Position numbers and translations under genes: made by a program. Below the pieces are notes generated by a model that searched no databases, had not been told where the DNA came from, and saw only the letters and a list, made by a program, of their open reading frames with translations. Below, piece by piece: positions 10,546 to 21,700 of a stretch of 64,000 nt of DNA (positions are counted from its first letter, which is position 1; each line of letters begins with the position of its first letter). The stretch comes from Ilex aquifolium (Eukaryota; Streptophyta; Magnoliopsida; Aquifoliales; Aquifoliaceae), in assembly GCA_951799425.1 (NCBI GenBank), contig OX637393.1, positions 16,449,744-16,513,743 of the forward strand, written 5' to 3'.

Positions 10546-11910
10546 CAAGAAAAAGGAATGAATTACAGGGGTTGAATCTGCAAGGTATAAGGCACGATTG
10601 GTTGTAAAGGGCTACAGTCAGAGAAAGGGTGTGAACTTCAATGAAGTTTTTTCACCAGTTGTGAAATATAGTCATATTCGTGTATTGCTTGTTATGGTTA
10701 CTTCACTCAATCTAGAGCTTGAGCAACTTGATATAAAGACAGTTTTTTTATATGGTGAGCTTGAGGAAACTATTTACATGCATCAATTAGAGAGATTTAT
10801 TGTCCAAGGTAAAGAAGATAATGTTTGTTTGTTAAAGAAACCATTATATGGTTTGAAACAGTCTCCAAGGTAGTGGTATAAATTTTTTGACACCTTTATG
10901 GTAGATCATGGTTACTCTAGATGTAATTATGATAGTTGTGTGTATCACAGGTAGTTTTCAGATGATTCTTTTATATATTTGTTGTTTTATGTAGATGACA
11001 TGCTTATTGCTGCCAAGAGCATGTTAGAGATTGATAGGTTGAAGAAACAGTTGAGTTCAGAATTTGAGATAAAATAATTGGGTGCTAGAAAGAAAATTTT
11101 GTGTATGGAGATTAACAGGGATAGGAAAGCAGGTGTGTTATATTTATCTCAAAAGAAATATATTGAGAAAGTTATTGAACGATTTGGTATGCAGAATTCA
11201 ATGCACGTGAGTACTCCACTTGTCGCTCACTTTAGACTTCAGCAGTTTTATCACCACAAAGTGAGAATAAGAAGCAGTTTATGTCTCGTATTCCTTATTC
11301 GAGTGCAATTGGTAGCATTATGTATGCTATGATTTACACTCGTCTAGATATTTCACTGGCCGTTAGTGTGATTAGCCGTTACATGGCTAATTTTAAGAAG
11401 GTTTATTGGCAGCCTGTAAAATGGATACTTCGTTATTTGAGAGGCATTACAGATGTTGGCTCAGTATTTGATAGAAGAGATGTCATCGATTCTACTATTG
11501 TTGGTTATGTTAATTCAGATTATATGGGTGATCTAGATAAGAGAAGATCTCTGGCAAGTTATGTTTTTACTCTATTTGGATACACTGTACGTTGGAGGGC
11601 AATCCTACAGTCTACAGTTGTTTTGTCTACCACGGAGGTATAATACATGGCAATATCAGAGACAGTTAAAGAAGCAATTTAGTTGAGAGGTTTGGTCTGT
11701 GATTTGAGATTAGAAAAGGAGGTGACTACTGTGTTTTGTGATAGTCAAAGGGAAATACATTTGACTAAAAATCAAATGTATCATGAAAGGACCAAGCACA
11801 TTGACGTTAGATATCACTTCCTTCGTGAGGGTATGGTTCAAGGTATTATCACAGTGAAAAAATGTTGCTACAACGGAGAATCCAGCAGATATATTTACTA
11901 AACCGGTATC
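10546..11910 (+). pseudogene. Copia reverse transcriptase and RNase H region, broken
   Basis: RVT_2 motifs appear in order: ARLVVKGYSQRKGVNFNEVF (near 10585), KKPLYGLKQSPR (near 10840), then LLFYVDDMLIAA (near 10980-11015), the active site with YVDD intact. RNase H follows from about 11281 (YSSAIGSIMYAMIYTRLDIS, DLDKRRSLASYVF, the relic STTEV*YMA, and HIDVRYHFLRE). Stops after KQSPR, at 10953, at 11076 and at 11641 disable it. The order gag-PR-IN-RT-RNaseH confirms Ty1/copia. Confidence 0.9.
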
Positions 11911-12054
11911 AGTACTCAAGTTCAAGCATTGCTTGGACTTAATTAGTGTTTACACTGTATGAGTTGTACCTTTTGGGGTATTTGACAAATGCAGTGGTCA
12001 AGTTCACTTTTGTTTGAAGGACTTGATGGAATACAAGCTAAGGTGGAAATTTGT

Positions 12055-12607
12055 TGTGATGATTTGTATTTCAAGTCTTAGATGGAGTATTGGCATGAGT
12101 TTGTATTGGACACAAACTTTGGAAAGTCTTCTTCACATGGAAGACTCATACTTTTAAAATACTACAATATTAGTTTAATAATAATTGGGAAAATATCTTT
12201 TGGTCCAACTTGGACTCTTTTGGTGCAAAGCTTTAAAGGAAATATTTCCTTTGTCTAGAAGCTACGTGAAGTAAGGAAACGCTTTGGTCTTCAGCGAGTT
12301 CAGCCTTTTGACAGGAAACGACGACGTCCGCGAATTCTTTCTTTTGCTAAAACTATTTGGTTTGCTCTATTTTTGTTGGTCCAATAATTTCTATAATATT
12401 ATAATAGAGTGCGTATACGTTCTCTTGTTGCTTTGTTTATCAAGAACGGTCTTTGTAATCACCAAGCTTTTGATAGTGAAATTTTGTCGACGTGTTTCGT
12501 TCGTGGACGTAGACTTGCTTGTTGAACTGAACCACGTAAATTCTTATTGTATTCTATTTTTCTATTTCGTTACATTATTATTTTGCTTGTGACTTTGGTT
12601 CATAACA
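12055..12607 (+). repeat. 3' LTR of Ty1/copia element
   Basis: It begins TGTGATGATTTG and ends CATAACA, aligned throughout with the 5' LTR. A purine-rich tract (AAGGTGGAAAT, about 12040-12050) just upstream is a plausible polypurine tract. Confidence 0.92.
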
Positions 12608-13540
12608 CAAAATTTGTTTTGTTATAATTAAAAAGATATTGAATAGATGTTCGATAACTACCTTAATCTAGTATGAAATATGTATCTTCAAAATTTTCAA
12701 AATTGTAACAACGCGCACAAGAATGAGATAGTTTTGTTCAGATCTGGAACTAAAATTTTGAAACCATAGAGTTTCACTCTATTGTTTTATCTATCATTTA
12801 GTCAACTTAAACTCTCGTTCTAATCAATTTGGACAGTGATATACATATTTTATTATCCAATTCAATTATATTTTGTTGCTGACATTTATATTGAAATTAC
12901 AATGGTTAAAGCTTCTCCCAGATAAGAATATTTTTTCTCCAACTTTATCGTGAAATTTTCTCTACATATTTCTATGTTTCTTTTTTTTCTATTTTTGTAA
13001 TTCTCTTTGGTTTGATCTGTTATTAGATTTTTCTTTGCAGGTTTCATGTGATATAGAGCAAATTGTCCTTTGAGACGTCATTGATGTTACCATTGTAGAC
13101 GGAAAGTAGAAATAAAAAATGTAGAGCCCGATGTCACCACCATTGACGAAAGAGATTGAGAGGCAGTGATGTGTCGCCGCTACATATGAAGGAGACGGAG
13201 TTGAAATAGAGATGGAAAAGGACAACTTTGCCACCATGGATGAAAGAGACGGACAAATACAAATGGAGAGGTAGTGACTTGTCACCACCGCAGATAAAGG
13301 AAAAGCATAGAACGATGATGTAAAACATCTCAAAGAAGCACGACTCCATGAATTCAAGCGAGCTAGAGATACTTCATGAAAGAGAGGAAAATGATATTTC
13401 AAATCTGAGATGTCCTTTTTTCCTTTAAAATAAGGGCAAATTTATTTTTTTGCATAGATTTATCCTCATGGACTGAAAAATTTTGTTTGTCCTTGTTGAC
13501 CAATTAAGGACAGGCGCTGGACCTCCCGGCCCTTTTCACT
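12608..13540. other. Intergenic, no gene seen
   Basis: AT-rich sequence with many stops on both strands. At 13085-13330 loosely related segments (GACGGA.., GTCACCACC.., GAAAGAGA) recur every 60-70 bp, suggesting decayed tandem repeats. Nothing else is recognised. Confidence 0.5.
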
Positions 13541-14021
13541 ATTATTTACTTGGTTTAATTCCAGACCCATAATCATCCCTACTGAGAAAATAGAATATTA
13601 TAGTCGAACAACGACTGCATCTTATATCTGTGCTTGTACTCACTGGCTTAGAAGGAAAAAATACCGAGGCTTTAACAGTACCACAAGCAAAAGAATTGTA
13701 AAGACAAACAACACTTAAGGAATCATAGAAAAAGACATTGTACATTAAAGAGAGCAAGACAACCGTTACATTGATCTGGAAATAAAGAAAGCGATCAATT
13801 TCAAAACACTAGTACTATTGCATCAGAAAATGTTTAATCTCAGGCGGTACAACAAATGGTGCATGACATGGAAGCCTAATACACATGCACGGGTACTAGA
13901 TAGAAAAGACAGAGGAACAAGTAAAACACTTGATCTCAAGGGTTGTTCGTGGCCGGGGTTTCCAACATTTGAATTCAGTTCTTTCGAGCAACTGAAAGGG
14001 CTGATCTCTGTCAAAAATATG

Positions 14022-14245
14022 CTACTCTTCTTTTGCTCGGGTTGATGAAGAATCCTCGGCTTCATTTGGTCTGGATTGTCTCACACTAGCCTGGGCATCG
14101 GCAAGAAATTTAGGATCTGGCTCATGCTTATCTGAAGGTTCTTTCATTGCCATTAGTATGTAAAATGCAATAACCACATTAACTGATATCACAGCAAGGA
14201 ACCCACTCAACAGTGTTATATCATAAGAGGACAAATGTGAGGAAC
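14022..14245 (-). CDS. VMA21: VMA21 coding exon 2
   Basis: 224 nt. It encodes residue 33 to the stop (GSSHLSSYDITLLSG to STRAKEE). The acceptor is the AG complementary to 14246-14247; TAG is the complement of 14022-14024. The open frame continues upstream to 14438, but that extension is intron: it has no family similarity and the splice junction explains the start. Confidence 0.92.
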
Positions 14246-17161
14246 CTGTTCCAAACGAATGATGACTTAATTGGAGCAGCAACAGCAATAAAAATAATAT
14301 AGTCAAAAAACTGAATACTCCAAAGCCTAGACCAGAAAAATGAACACAGAAGTTGATCACTTCTACAAAACATTGTTTGACTATGAAGATAAAGACTTTC
14401 GGACCAAAACAATACAAAATAACAGATGATGAAATCAAATTGACAGCACCTTCTAGGAGGGTACGTTTGGATTTTGAAACCAGGGCTTGCAGTAGGCAAT
14501 ATAATACAGTTCTAATGGATTATGAGACAAGAAATTTGCTTTAACACCATCCACACAATAAACAGACTACATACACGTATGTATGTACTCATAGCCAATT
14601 TGGCACGACTTGCTGATCCATCTCAGTCATTGCATAAGAAACATTCACTACAATGTTATTGTTACATGATCTTTTCTCGGTCCCCACCGGAGATGCACTG
14701 CAGCCCACTCACTCTGTAATACAACACAGAACTATGTTCTAAACGATCATTAATCATTGCTATGGGCTACCTGTTTGAAGCTTGTAAATATATGTTCCCA
14801 GTATTGATACATAAATAAATAAGCATCAGCCATGTATCCGTAAGTATCCAAAGAGTATTAGCATCAACAAGCATGTGATCCATCCATAAAAGGATAAAGG
14901 ATCCACGCTTTTTTACATCTCACAAAACATTCTGTTACTTAAGCAAACCAACAGGGGGAAAAAAAGACCTAAACTAGCTCAATTTCTTGCATTCTGCATA
15001 AATAGTAAAACCTATAACTATAAATAAATAGTTGTCAACAAAGCTCTCAATATATCTGTTCCTTACTTCTTTATCTGCCCACTAAATTTTCAATCAACAA
15101 GATAAGCTAATTCTTTTTGTAACTATTGGAGGACTCCTTGTACTCTCCTGTACTCTACTTCTCTGTCATTTTTATAAACAGGGTTAATAACAAAAACCTC
15201 CTTGTACTTGGGGTGAGTTGTAAATTAGCTCCTTTGAACTTTTGCACTAAACCTCACTCAACTTATAACCAAAATGCAAAAAGAAGAGTCAGTAACAGAA
15301 TTTATCGAAATACTAAAATACCCTCATTATTACCTTTAATTTTCACTCTCATGCCCTCTCTCTACCTCTCCCATCTGCCACCCACAATCACCACACGTAC
15401 TACCATTTCTTACAATTACACACATATCTGTCCAAAACATAATCACAGCCGCATATACAAATAGGGAAGTAGAGAAAAGGAGAGGAAGAATGGTAGTCTG
15501 AACCAACCATTATCATCCCCTCACTCATCCTACCTAGCACCGAATGTCCTTTCTTATCTTATCTTCTTCAACCTTAAACCTAATCAGAAAATTTTAGGAA
15601 ATTATACAACAGACCAAAAGCTCAGCAATTGAGGCTCCTCTCTCTAAATAACAAACCAAAACCATAATATGGAGGGGAAGCCTCCCTCTCTGTGTAACAC
15701 CCCATCATTGTTTCCCAATATTTTCCATTGTCATCCTCATGAACAGACAACTAATTCTAATTTTTGTTTCTGTTTCTCTCACCCATGAGGGAGGGGAAGC
15801 ATCCCCCTGTCTTCTTTCTGTTTCTTCTGTCTATATTATCTCTCTCATGAATGACTCATCTCTATTTTTCTCCCCATGTTCCACATACAATCCACCGTGT
15901 ATCGTCCATCACCAGCACAAAACCCGATTGACTGCCACCTCTTATTTCTTTTTTTAATTGTTTAGGTCTATGTGTGTCACACAACATTGTCTGGCTTATT
16001 ATGCAGTAACATTGAAAACCTATCAACAAAATCTCAACTCCTGCACGTCATTCGCATTGATTGTTCGTAGTGCTACACTTAGTCTGCCCATGACTTGTCT
16101 TGCTGCTAAATTTAATGTCATTTACATATTAATCACAATTAGCTTCCATTTTCATTTGTCAGGCTTCTTCAGAACAGAAAGTCCCTCTCTCTCTCTCTCA
16201 GTATGTTCTTTGTTGGTAGAGAGAACCTGAATGTGATAGAATGGAGCTGATGTTAAAGTTTCTGACTGTCCAGCCAATCGCTACTTTTATACTAGGTCCA
16301 AAATTACAGGGTTTGTGTATGTAGGTGGAGTTTATGAGGGGCAATATATTCCTTTTGCCTATAATTTAGGTGAGTAATTCTCCCATCAGTTTAGAAACGC
16401 GTCTAATAAGCCATGCACCGTTAAAACAGACAGATATCGTTACTTTTGCACTTTGATTTCAAGTTGGAGGTTTAGTGCAAGGATCGAAATTTCGTTTCGA
16501 AGTACCATTTCGGTCGGCTAAAAAACGGAAACGTTTCGGAAACGCAATGGAAACGCAGAAAAAATATGGAAACACGTGGAAACACAAATACAATTCATTT
16601 ATTTATAAAGATAAGTTAAATAATTGATTAATTCAACATATTTAGTGGGTTAATATCCATTTATACAAGAATAAATTTAAATTGGAGGGAAAAAAAAGCT
16701 TGATATAAGGCGGAGATCACTGCAATGGGGTATTAAATATAATTGCAGTGAGTATTAAATATAATTACAGTGGGGTATTAAATATAATTATTCATACTTA
16801 TAACAAAAATAAAATAAAATAAAAGGCAGAAGACCTGCACAACAGTGGGGAATTAAATATAATTCTAGTGGGGTATTAAATGTAATTACAGAGGTTATTA
16901 AATGTAATTGCAATGGGTATTAAATGTAATTATAGTAAGGTATTAAATGTAATTACAGTGGGTATTAAATGTAATTACAGTGGGTATTAAATGTAATTAT
17001 AGTGGGTATTAAATATAATTACAATAGGGTATTAAATGTAATTATTCATACTTATAAAAACAAATATATATATATAGTACCTGCACAGTTCAACCACACG
17101 AACGAACAGAGACGAACGAACAGACAGAGAGGGAGAGGCGTAGGCGATTTGGGCGATGCCG

Positions 17162-17193
<32 letters not shown>

Positions 17194-19419
17194 AAGAAGA
17201 AGAAGAGAAGAACTTACCCGTGGACCAGTGGAACTCGTGGTCGCAACGATGAAGATAGGACAACTCCCAAGCCCTAGATCTGCTTGGATAGTGGTTGTAT
17301 CTGCTCAAATCTAGAGTGAAGGAGGTAAGTTACAGTAACTTCTTCAATTTTTGGTCTATATTTCTCTCTGTCTAGTACCTTTCTCTCCCTCTTCTCTCTA
17401 TTTTTTTTTTTGCTTGAAAGACCTGGATCTGCTAAAATCTGGAGTGAAGGAGGTGACCTGTGATCTGAGATGTTTGTTTTTTTCCCCTTTTTTTTTTGGC
17501 TTGGAGCTGTGAATTCTGACTTGTGGAATCTGCTTTTCTAAGCCCCTCTCTTTTTTCTTTTGGCCTGGAGTGAACGAATATTTCCACTGTTTCGTCGAAA
17601 CAGTGTCGTTTCGGTCGAAACGGTCTGAAACAGTGCCGTTTCGGTCGAAACGGTTCGAAACAGTGCCGTTTCGACCGAAACACTGGAATTTAGGGATTCA
17701 ACCACTGTTTCGTGTCGGAGTGTTGAAATTCCGAAACGTTTCGGATGTTTCGGACGTGTCGACACAAGATTTAAATCCTTGGTTTAGTGCAAAAGTTTAG
17801 AGTATAAGGAGAAATCTGCAACTAACCTATGTACAAGGAGGTTTTTTTTTGTTCATAGGAAACAAAGATATTATTAATAAAACAAATGGATACAGTACAA
17901 AATGGATAGCAGAGTTGGACAAGATTTCCAACTGCATAGCATTACACCAAAAAGGTGTTCCATGAAGATCAAAAACACGTTAAGAAAAATGACATCCGCA
18001 CACAGCAGTCCAACTTGCCATGATTCCAAAAAGAGGCATATTTGAAACTCCTTAAGAGACTAAAGCCAAAAAGGAAGCTAAGAAAAATATGAGATTCCAT
18101 ACCCTTCATTCACCTCACACTTACCTCAAAGATTCTTACATTTCTCTCCGACCATACCACCCAGATAATGGCAAACATTGCACAATTCCAAAGAGTAAAT
18201 CCACTACTCTTCCATCCAAAATCATTATAGTCCACACACAACATTGTTGAAATGGAAGATGGAGCCAACCAAGAATGCTCTACCATCTAAAACAACTTAT
18301 TCCATAAGTGACGAGCAACCGGAAAATGAAAGAATAGATGATCCACACTCTCGCAATCATTCTTAAACATAACACAAGAAAGGGAGAAGACATTTACTAG
18401 GTCTTCTCTTTTGAAGAATATCATTGATATTAGTCCAAGGAGATTTTTTGTAATTAACCTTTTATAATATAATTTCATTTTGTAATCAAAGAACAACATA
18501 AGCTAAGTTCATTTACTTTAGAAGAATTAGTCTCTCAGATCAACCACATATGCACCTTGGCGGGATGGAGAACCTCACGTGATTCGTGTTTATTGCATTT
18601 TGTTTCTTTAATTTTTTTTTTAACTTCTTTAGAAAATAGGTTGGACTGCTGGTCGACCCTACTCTATCCTGACGTAGCATTTCCAAATCAATAGGATCAT
18701 TTTGTTTCCGATCAAAAAAGACCCACCAAATCTACTCTTGTTTCGATGTTGAGCATCTCTTCCACAAAACAAATAAAAGATAGTCAACTATAAAAGCAAC
18801 CAACGCATGATTTAATATAGGTACTAAAGTACTAAGATATGGCATGAACAACCCTTTTTCGGTCGTTTTAGCCATTTTTATACCATTCCTAGGAGAAAAA
18901 ATTAATCACGTCACACTTTTTTTCTTTCTTGAAAGTGAGATATGTGAGCAAAGTAAAGATTTTAACTAGAACTAGTAGGACTGAGACTCAAGTGTGACCT
19001 GTAAATGCTAACAGAAAACTAAGAGTCAAGATGCTTGAGAAATCCACTAAAGTGCCCATTTATGGCATAGGGAAACATTGAGTTAGTATGCCCATGGAAG
19101 TAGGGCAGAGTGGGTAAGTGGAGGATGCCTCTGAGAGTGTTTTGGTTTTCATATACTCATCAGCTAAAGCAGAAAAGAGCTGTAAAACCAGCCATGCTTC
19201 ATAACGTAAAACATTCATCAGTTGTAAAGGGGGGGAAAAGGGGGGAATAAACCTATGCTCATAAGAAACCATAGCCACTTGTGGTTATCTATGAAAATAA
19301 TAAATACATAAACAAAGCTTACCTGGAAACAAGTTATGGTTAAAACCATATAAAATTGCAATTGGAGCTACCCACATGAACATTGATGCAATAAAGAACT
19401 TCATTATTACTTCAGCCAT
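14022..19419 (-). CDS. VMA21: Vacuolar ATPase assembly integral membrane protein VMA21-like, whole coding span
   Basis: Two coding exons (19419..19323 and 14245..14022) make a 106-residue protein. The family helps assemble the membrane (Vo) sector of the V-ATPase in the endoplasmic reticulum. The start MAEVIMKFFIASMFMW and the conserved core LLSGFLAVISVNVVIAFYI, followed by MAMKEPSDKHEPDP, match plant VMA21. Two membrane segments are visible, about residues 8-27 and 43-63, with a hydrophilic tail. The tail ends AKEE: lysine at -3 but not -4, so a dilysine retrieval signal is weak. The split codon (CCA G / GT TCC) joins in frame across donor GTAAGC and an acceptor ending AACAG. The 5,077-bp intron is swollen by nested transposons. 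A pyrimidine-rich stretch ending TTTGTAG (complement of about 19430-19465), just before the ATG, suggests an intron in the 5' leader. Confidence 0.92.
16720..17048 (+). repeat. 22-bp minisatellite inside the hAT element
   Basis: More than ten units resemble ATTAAATGTAATTACAGTGG with G/A and gt variants. The block AATTATTCATACTTATAA ends the array twice (about 16785 and 17039), indicating duplication of a larger segment. Confidence 0.85.
17163..17210 (+). repeat. (GA)n microsatellite and adjoining AAG run
   Basis: About 13 GA units followed by GAAGAAGAAGAAG. The open frames over this tract come from the repeat. Confidence 0.9.
17842..18434 (-). mobile_element. 3' fragment of an L1-type LINE, inserted in reverse
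   Basis: On the minus strand the zf-RVT relic reads FKNDCESVDHLFFHFPVARHLWNKLF (near 18290-18380), followed by IWVVWSERNVRIFE. A poly-A tail (T run at 17842-17850) is at the left end. Short flanking matches (ACAAGGAG at 17833-17840, CCAAGGAG at 18435-18442) are the target duplication. The right end lies inside the inverted repeat of the surrounding element, showing that the LINE came later. Confidence 0.8.
19323..19419 (-). CDS. VMA21: VMA21 coding exon 1
   Basis: 97 nt. It encodes residues 1-32 and the first base of codon 33 (MAEVIMKFFI through NHNLFP), which includes the first membrane helix. The donor GT is the complement of 19321-19322, within GTAAGC. The ATG is the complement of 19417-19419. 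Confidence 0.92.
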
Positions 19420-21700
19420 TGTTTACCACCAACCTACAAAGAAGCAAAAGAACAAAACAAATGAAAGCCGTGCTTTCATAGACGACATTCATGCATAAAA
19501 CAAATCAAGTAAAGCAGCAGCAAAAACAGATCACCAACTCCAAACCATTTTGACATTGTATTTGATTCAACTTCCAAACATATTAATCTTACAAAAATCA
19601 AACAACTTGAAAGGAGGACACAAAATTGTACACGTAATTGCTGCTTCCAACAGTGAAATAGCCATGGCAATATGCCCTTTTATTTAAGCCATTGAAGAAA
19701 TTTCAGTTAGGTCCAAGGTTTTTCAAAAATTGTACTAGCACCAAAGAATACAAATAACAAGACACATTATGTGCAAGTATGTACACGTACATTTGCATTT
19801 ACACGTAGAAGTACTCATCTTCTCTATTAGTACTTGATTAGAAATGACAGTTAATATTTCGGTGCATAGTTTCAATTAGCTCATAAACGAAAACTTTATA
19901 GAAAGGTTTTAGAAACATAATGGGATAGAAATGCAGAAGAAAAACAGAATTTTGATCTCCAAACATGAGAATTTTGCTAATCAATCACTAATTCATTTCG
20001 AAACTGAAATGTTTCAGGCTTTTCAGTAAAAACGAAACAAAACCTTGAGCATTGGTTAAAACCAAACGCACCTTTGTCGTTTTGATTTTTGCTTCTTATC
20101 ATATTTTACCAATCTTTCAGTCATGCACTGACAAGAACACTTGAGTTGAAGAAGGCGTATGCCCTCAAAAAGCTGGAAGGTTTTCTTCTGTCTTCCTTAA
20201 CTGTACATAAAATCTTACACACTGCATCTCCCATGTCTTCTTTATTTTGCATTTTTATTGGTTTTAACAGGGTAACTGGAGATGCTTCTTCTTTCAATGT
20301 CAAATTTGGACCACCTAAAGATGAGAATAGTGCATCCACTGCCCGATGCTGGTCTCATTGTGCAATTTTTGCAACATCTAGCTCACCAAAGTTTACTGTA
20401 CTAGGAACAGAAGCTTGCACCCCTGCTTCACCGAAGTTTTCTCGAAAGGGTGAACTGCAACAAAATGATTCCAGAAGCAGCAGACAGCCAAAAAGATAGC
20501 TAGGAACCTGAACTTGAGACAGCTGAGCCAATTCATTCTGTGAGAGTCAAGAGTTCTGCTCAGCTTGGGAAAGGGATGACTAAAATTCCCAATTCTAAGG
20601 CTCGTCCACTAAAAAAAAAAGTCCTCGATCCTCTAAGTTTATTTACGGATCTCTTTCTTAATACATGGTTTATATAGCTCTTGATAAAGCACAATAGTGG
20701 ACCATGATTCATGTAGCCAACCAAACATAGTTGAAACAAGGTTTTGTTGAGTCAAGTTGAGTTGTATGTTACATTAGGCCGTCTTCTTTTCATATTTTTG
20801 TTTTAATTCTAAAAGCTCCAACATCACCAGCAATACCAAGTACACCCCAGCTATCAGAATTTCATTTAAACCATGATTTGGATGGAAACAGCCATAAAGA
20901 AGAATTATTTGCCAAAAAAATATGATAAAAAAGAATGGCAATATCTTTTGAAGAATCACACTAAAAATTGGCAATTTTCAGAATTTGATTTAGAAACGGT
21001 GCAAACGACCAAGTAGAACGCAGAAACATCTACGATAGACTCAACAGATTCTACTTCACATCAGCTAGGTGCAAAAGGACCAATACTGGTATTTAAATGT
21101 GTTCATTGTTCCTTACTGATGTAGTTAATTTATTGATGTATAAGTTAATTGTGTTGAAGCACAATTGAGCATTACATAGAATGGTAACCACTGAAAAAAA
21201 TCCACAATCACTCTGCAAGAAGTCAACCAAAATGTAATTCCATAAAATGAAGTGAAGAAACCCAGGAAAAGAAATCGAATACTGGGTCAGACACAATTAA
21301 GCAAATAATCCTTTAAAACAGACCACGATTACAAATAAAATTGAAATACAGCGATCTATAGTAGGAAGGATAAAGCAAAAGCCCAGGAAAACAAAACAAG
21401 ATGCTATTAATCAAAAGAACAGAGAAAAAGCTCGTTAACAAGGACTTTATGAATCTAGTGAGAATAAGTGGAGTGAGTGCAAAATGTGACGGGTTAAATG
21501 GATTCGAGCCAAAATGGGTTTTTTTTTTCGAGTCTTTTTTGAGTTTGAAGTGGATTTTTCTATTGATTAGGAGTGCGGTGCGTAGGTTCAAACTCAAAAA
21601 TTCCAATGTTTGTCGATTTTCCGATCATTTGAGTAGAAGAAACAAATTGGGTCATGTCCATTGAAACCCAAAATTTACCGTGTATGTGATTGATATGATT
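19420..21700 (-). promoter_or_regulatory. VMA21: Probable VMA21 5' leader and promoter region
   Basis: Inferred from position. A strong acceptor-like site (TTTTGCTTCTTTGTAG on the minus strand, about 19431-19446) precedes the ATG by about 15 bases, so one or more non-coding leader exons probably lie upstream, toward 21.2-21.7 kb. I could not place the first exon or a TATA box with confidence. Confidence 0.35.
20140..20680 (+). pseudogene. TPX2: TPX2-like (targeting protein for Xklp2) gene fragment
   Basis: Near 20504-20660 the frame reads EPELETAEPIHSVRVKSSAQ, then LGKGMTKIPNSKARPLKKKV. Plant TPX2 proteins have the very similar EPEFETAxRxRxxRVKSSAELE..KIPKFKARPLNKKI around their conserved TPX2 segment, a microtubule/importin-binding region of a spindle assembly factor. 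Just upstream is a TAG (20501) and a frame change from the open stretch 20089-20499. That stretch (SFNVKFGPPKDENSAS and on) may be further upstream exon sequence. No downstream exons follow. It is a dead gene copy antisense to the VMA21 leader region. The identification is from memory of the family motif. Confidence 0.6.

Larger units (their letters stand above)
16478..17781. mobile_element. Non-autonomous hAT-type element, 8-bp target duplication
   Basis: The ends are CAAGGATCGAAATTTCG (left) and AAATCCTTG (right, inverted). They are flanked by exact 8-bp duplications GTTTAGTG at 16470-16477 and 17782-17789. An 8-bp duplication with CA..TG ends is the hAT signature. Both ends carry subterminal reiterations of TTTCGGTCGAAAC-like motifs (16500-16560 and 17580-17760), possible transposase-binding repeats. 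No transposase is encoded. It is a relative of the copies at 43101 and 46184. Confidence 0.85.
15181..18459. mobile_element. Inverted-repeat DNA element in the VMA21 intron, host of two further insertions
   Basis: The left end, GGGTTAATAACAAAAACCTC at 15181-15200, is matched in inverse by the right end, reading GGTTAATTACAAAAAATCTC on the minus strand from 18459. The inverted similarity goes on through the CTCCTTGTAC and AACTTTTGCACTAAACC blocks (left 15198-15255, right about 17783-17840). Flanks share TTTTATAA (left 15170-15177, right 18460-18467) but not at an exact distance, so the target duplication is uncertain. Long degenerate ends fit a Mutator-like MITE. A hAT element (16478-17781) and a LINE (17842-18434) were inserted later. 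Confidence 0.65.

Noticed and set aside
14246-14438. N-terminal extension of the VMA21 exon 2 open frame
   Set aside because: The splice acceptor at 14246-14247 and a perfectly phased upstream exon encoding the family N-terminus explain the start; the extension has no family similarity.
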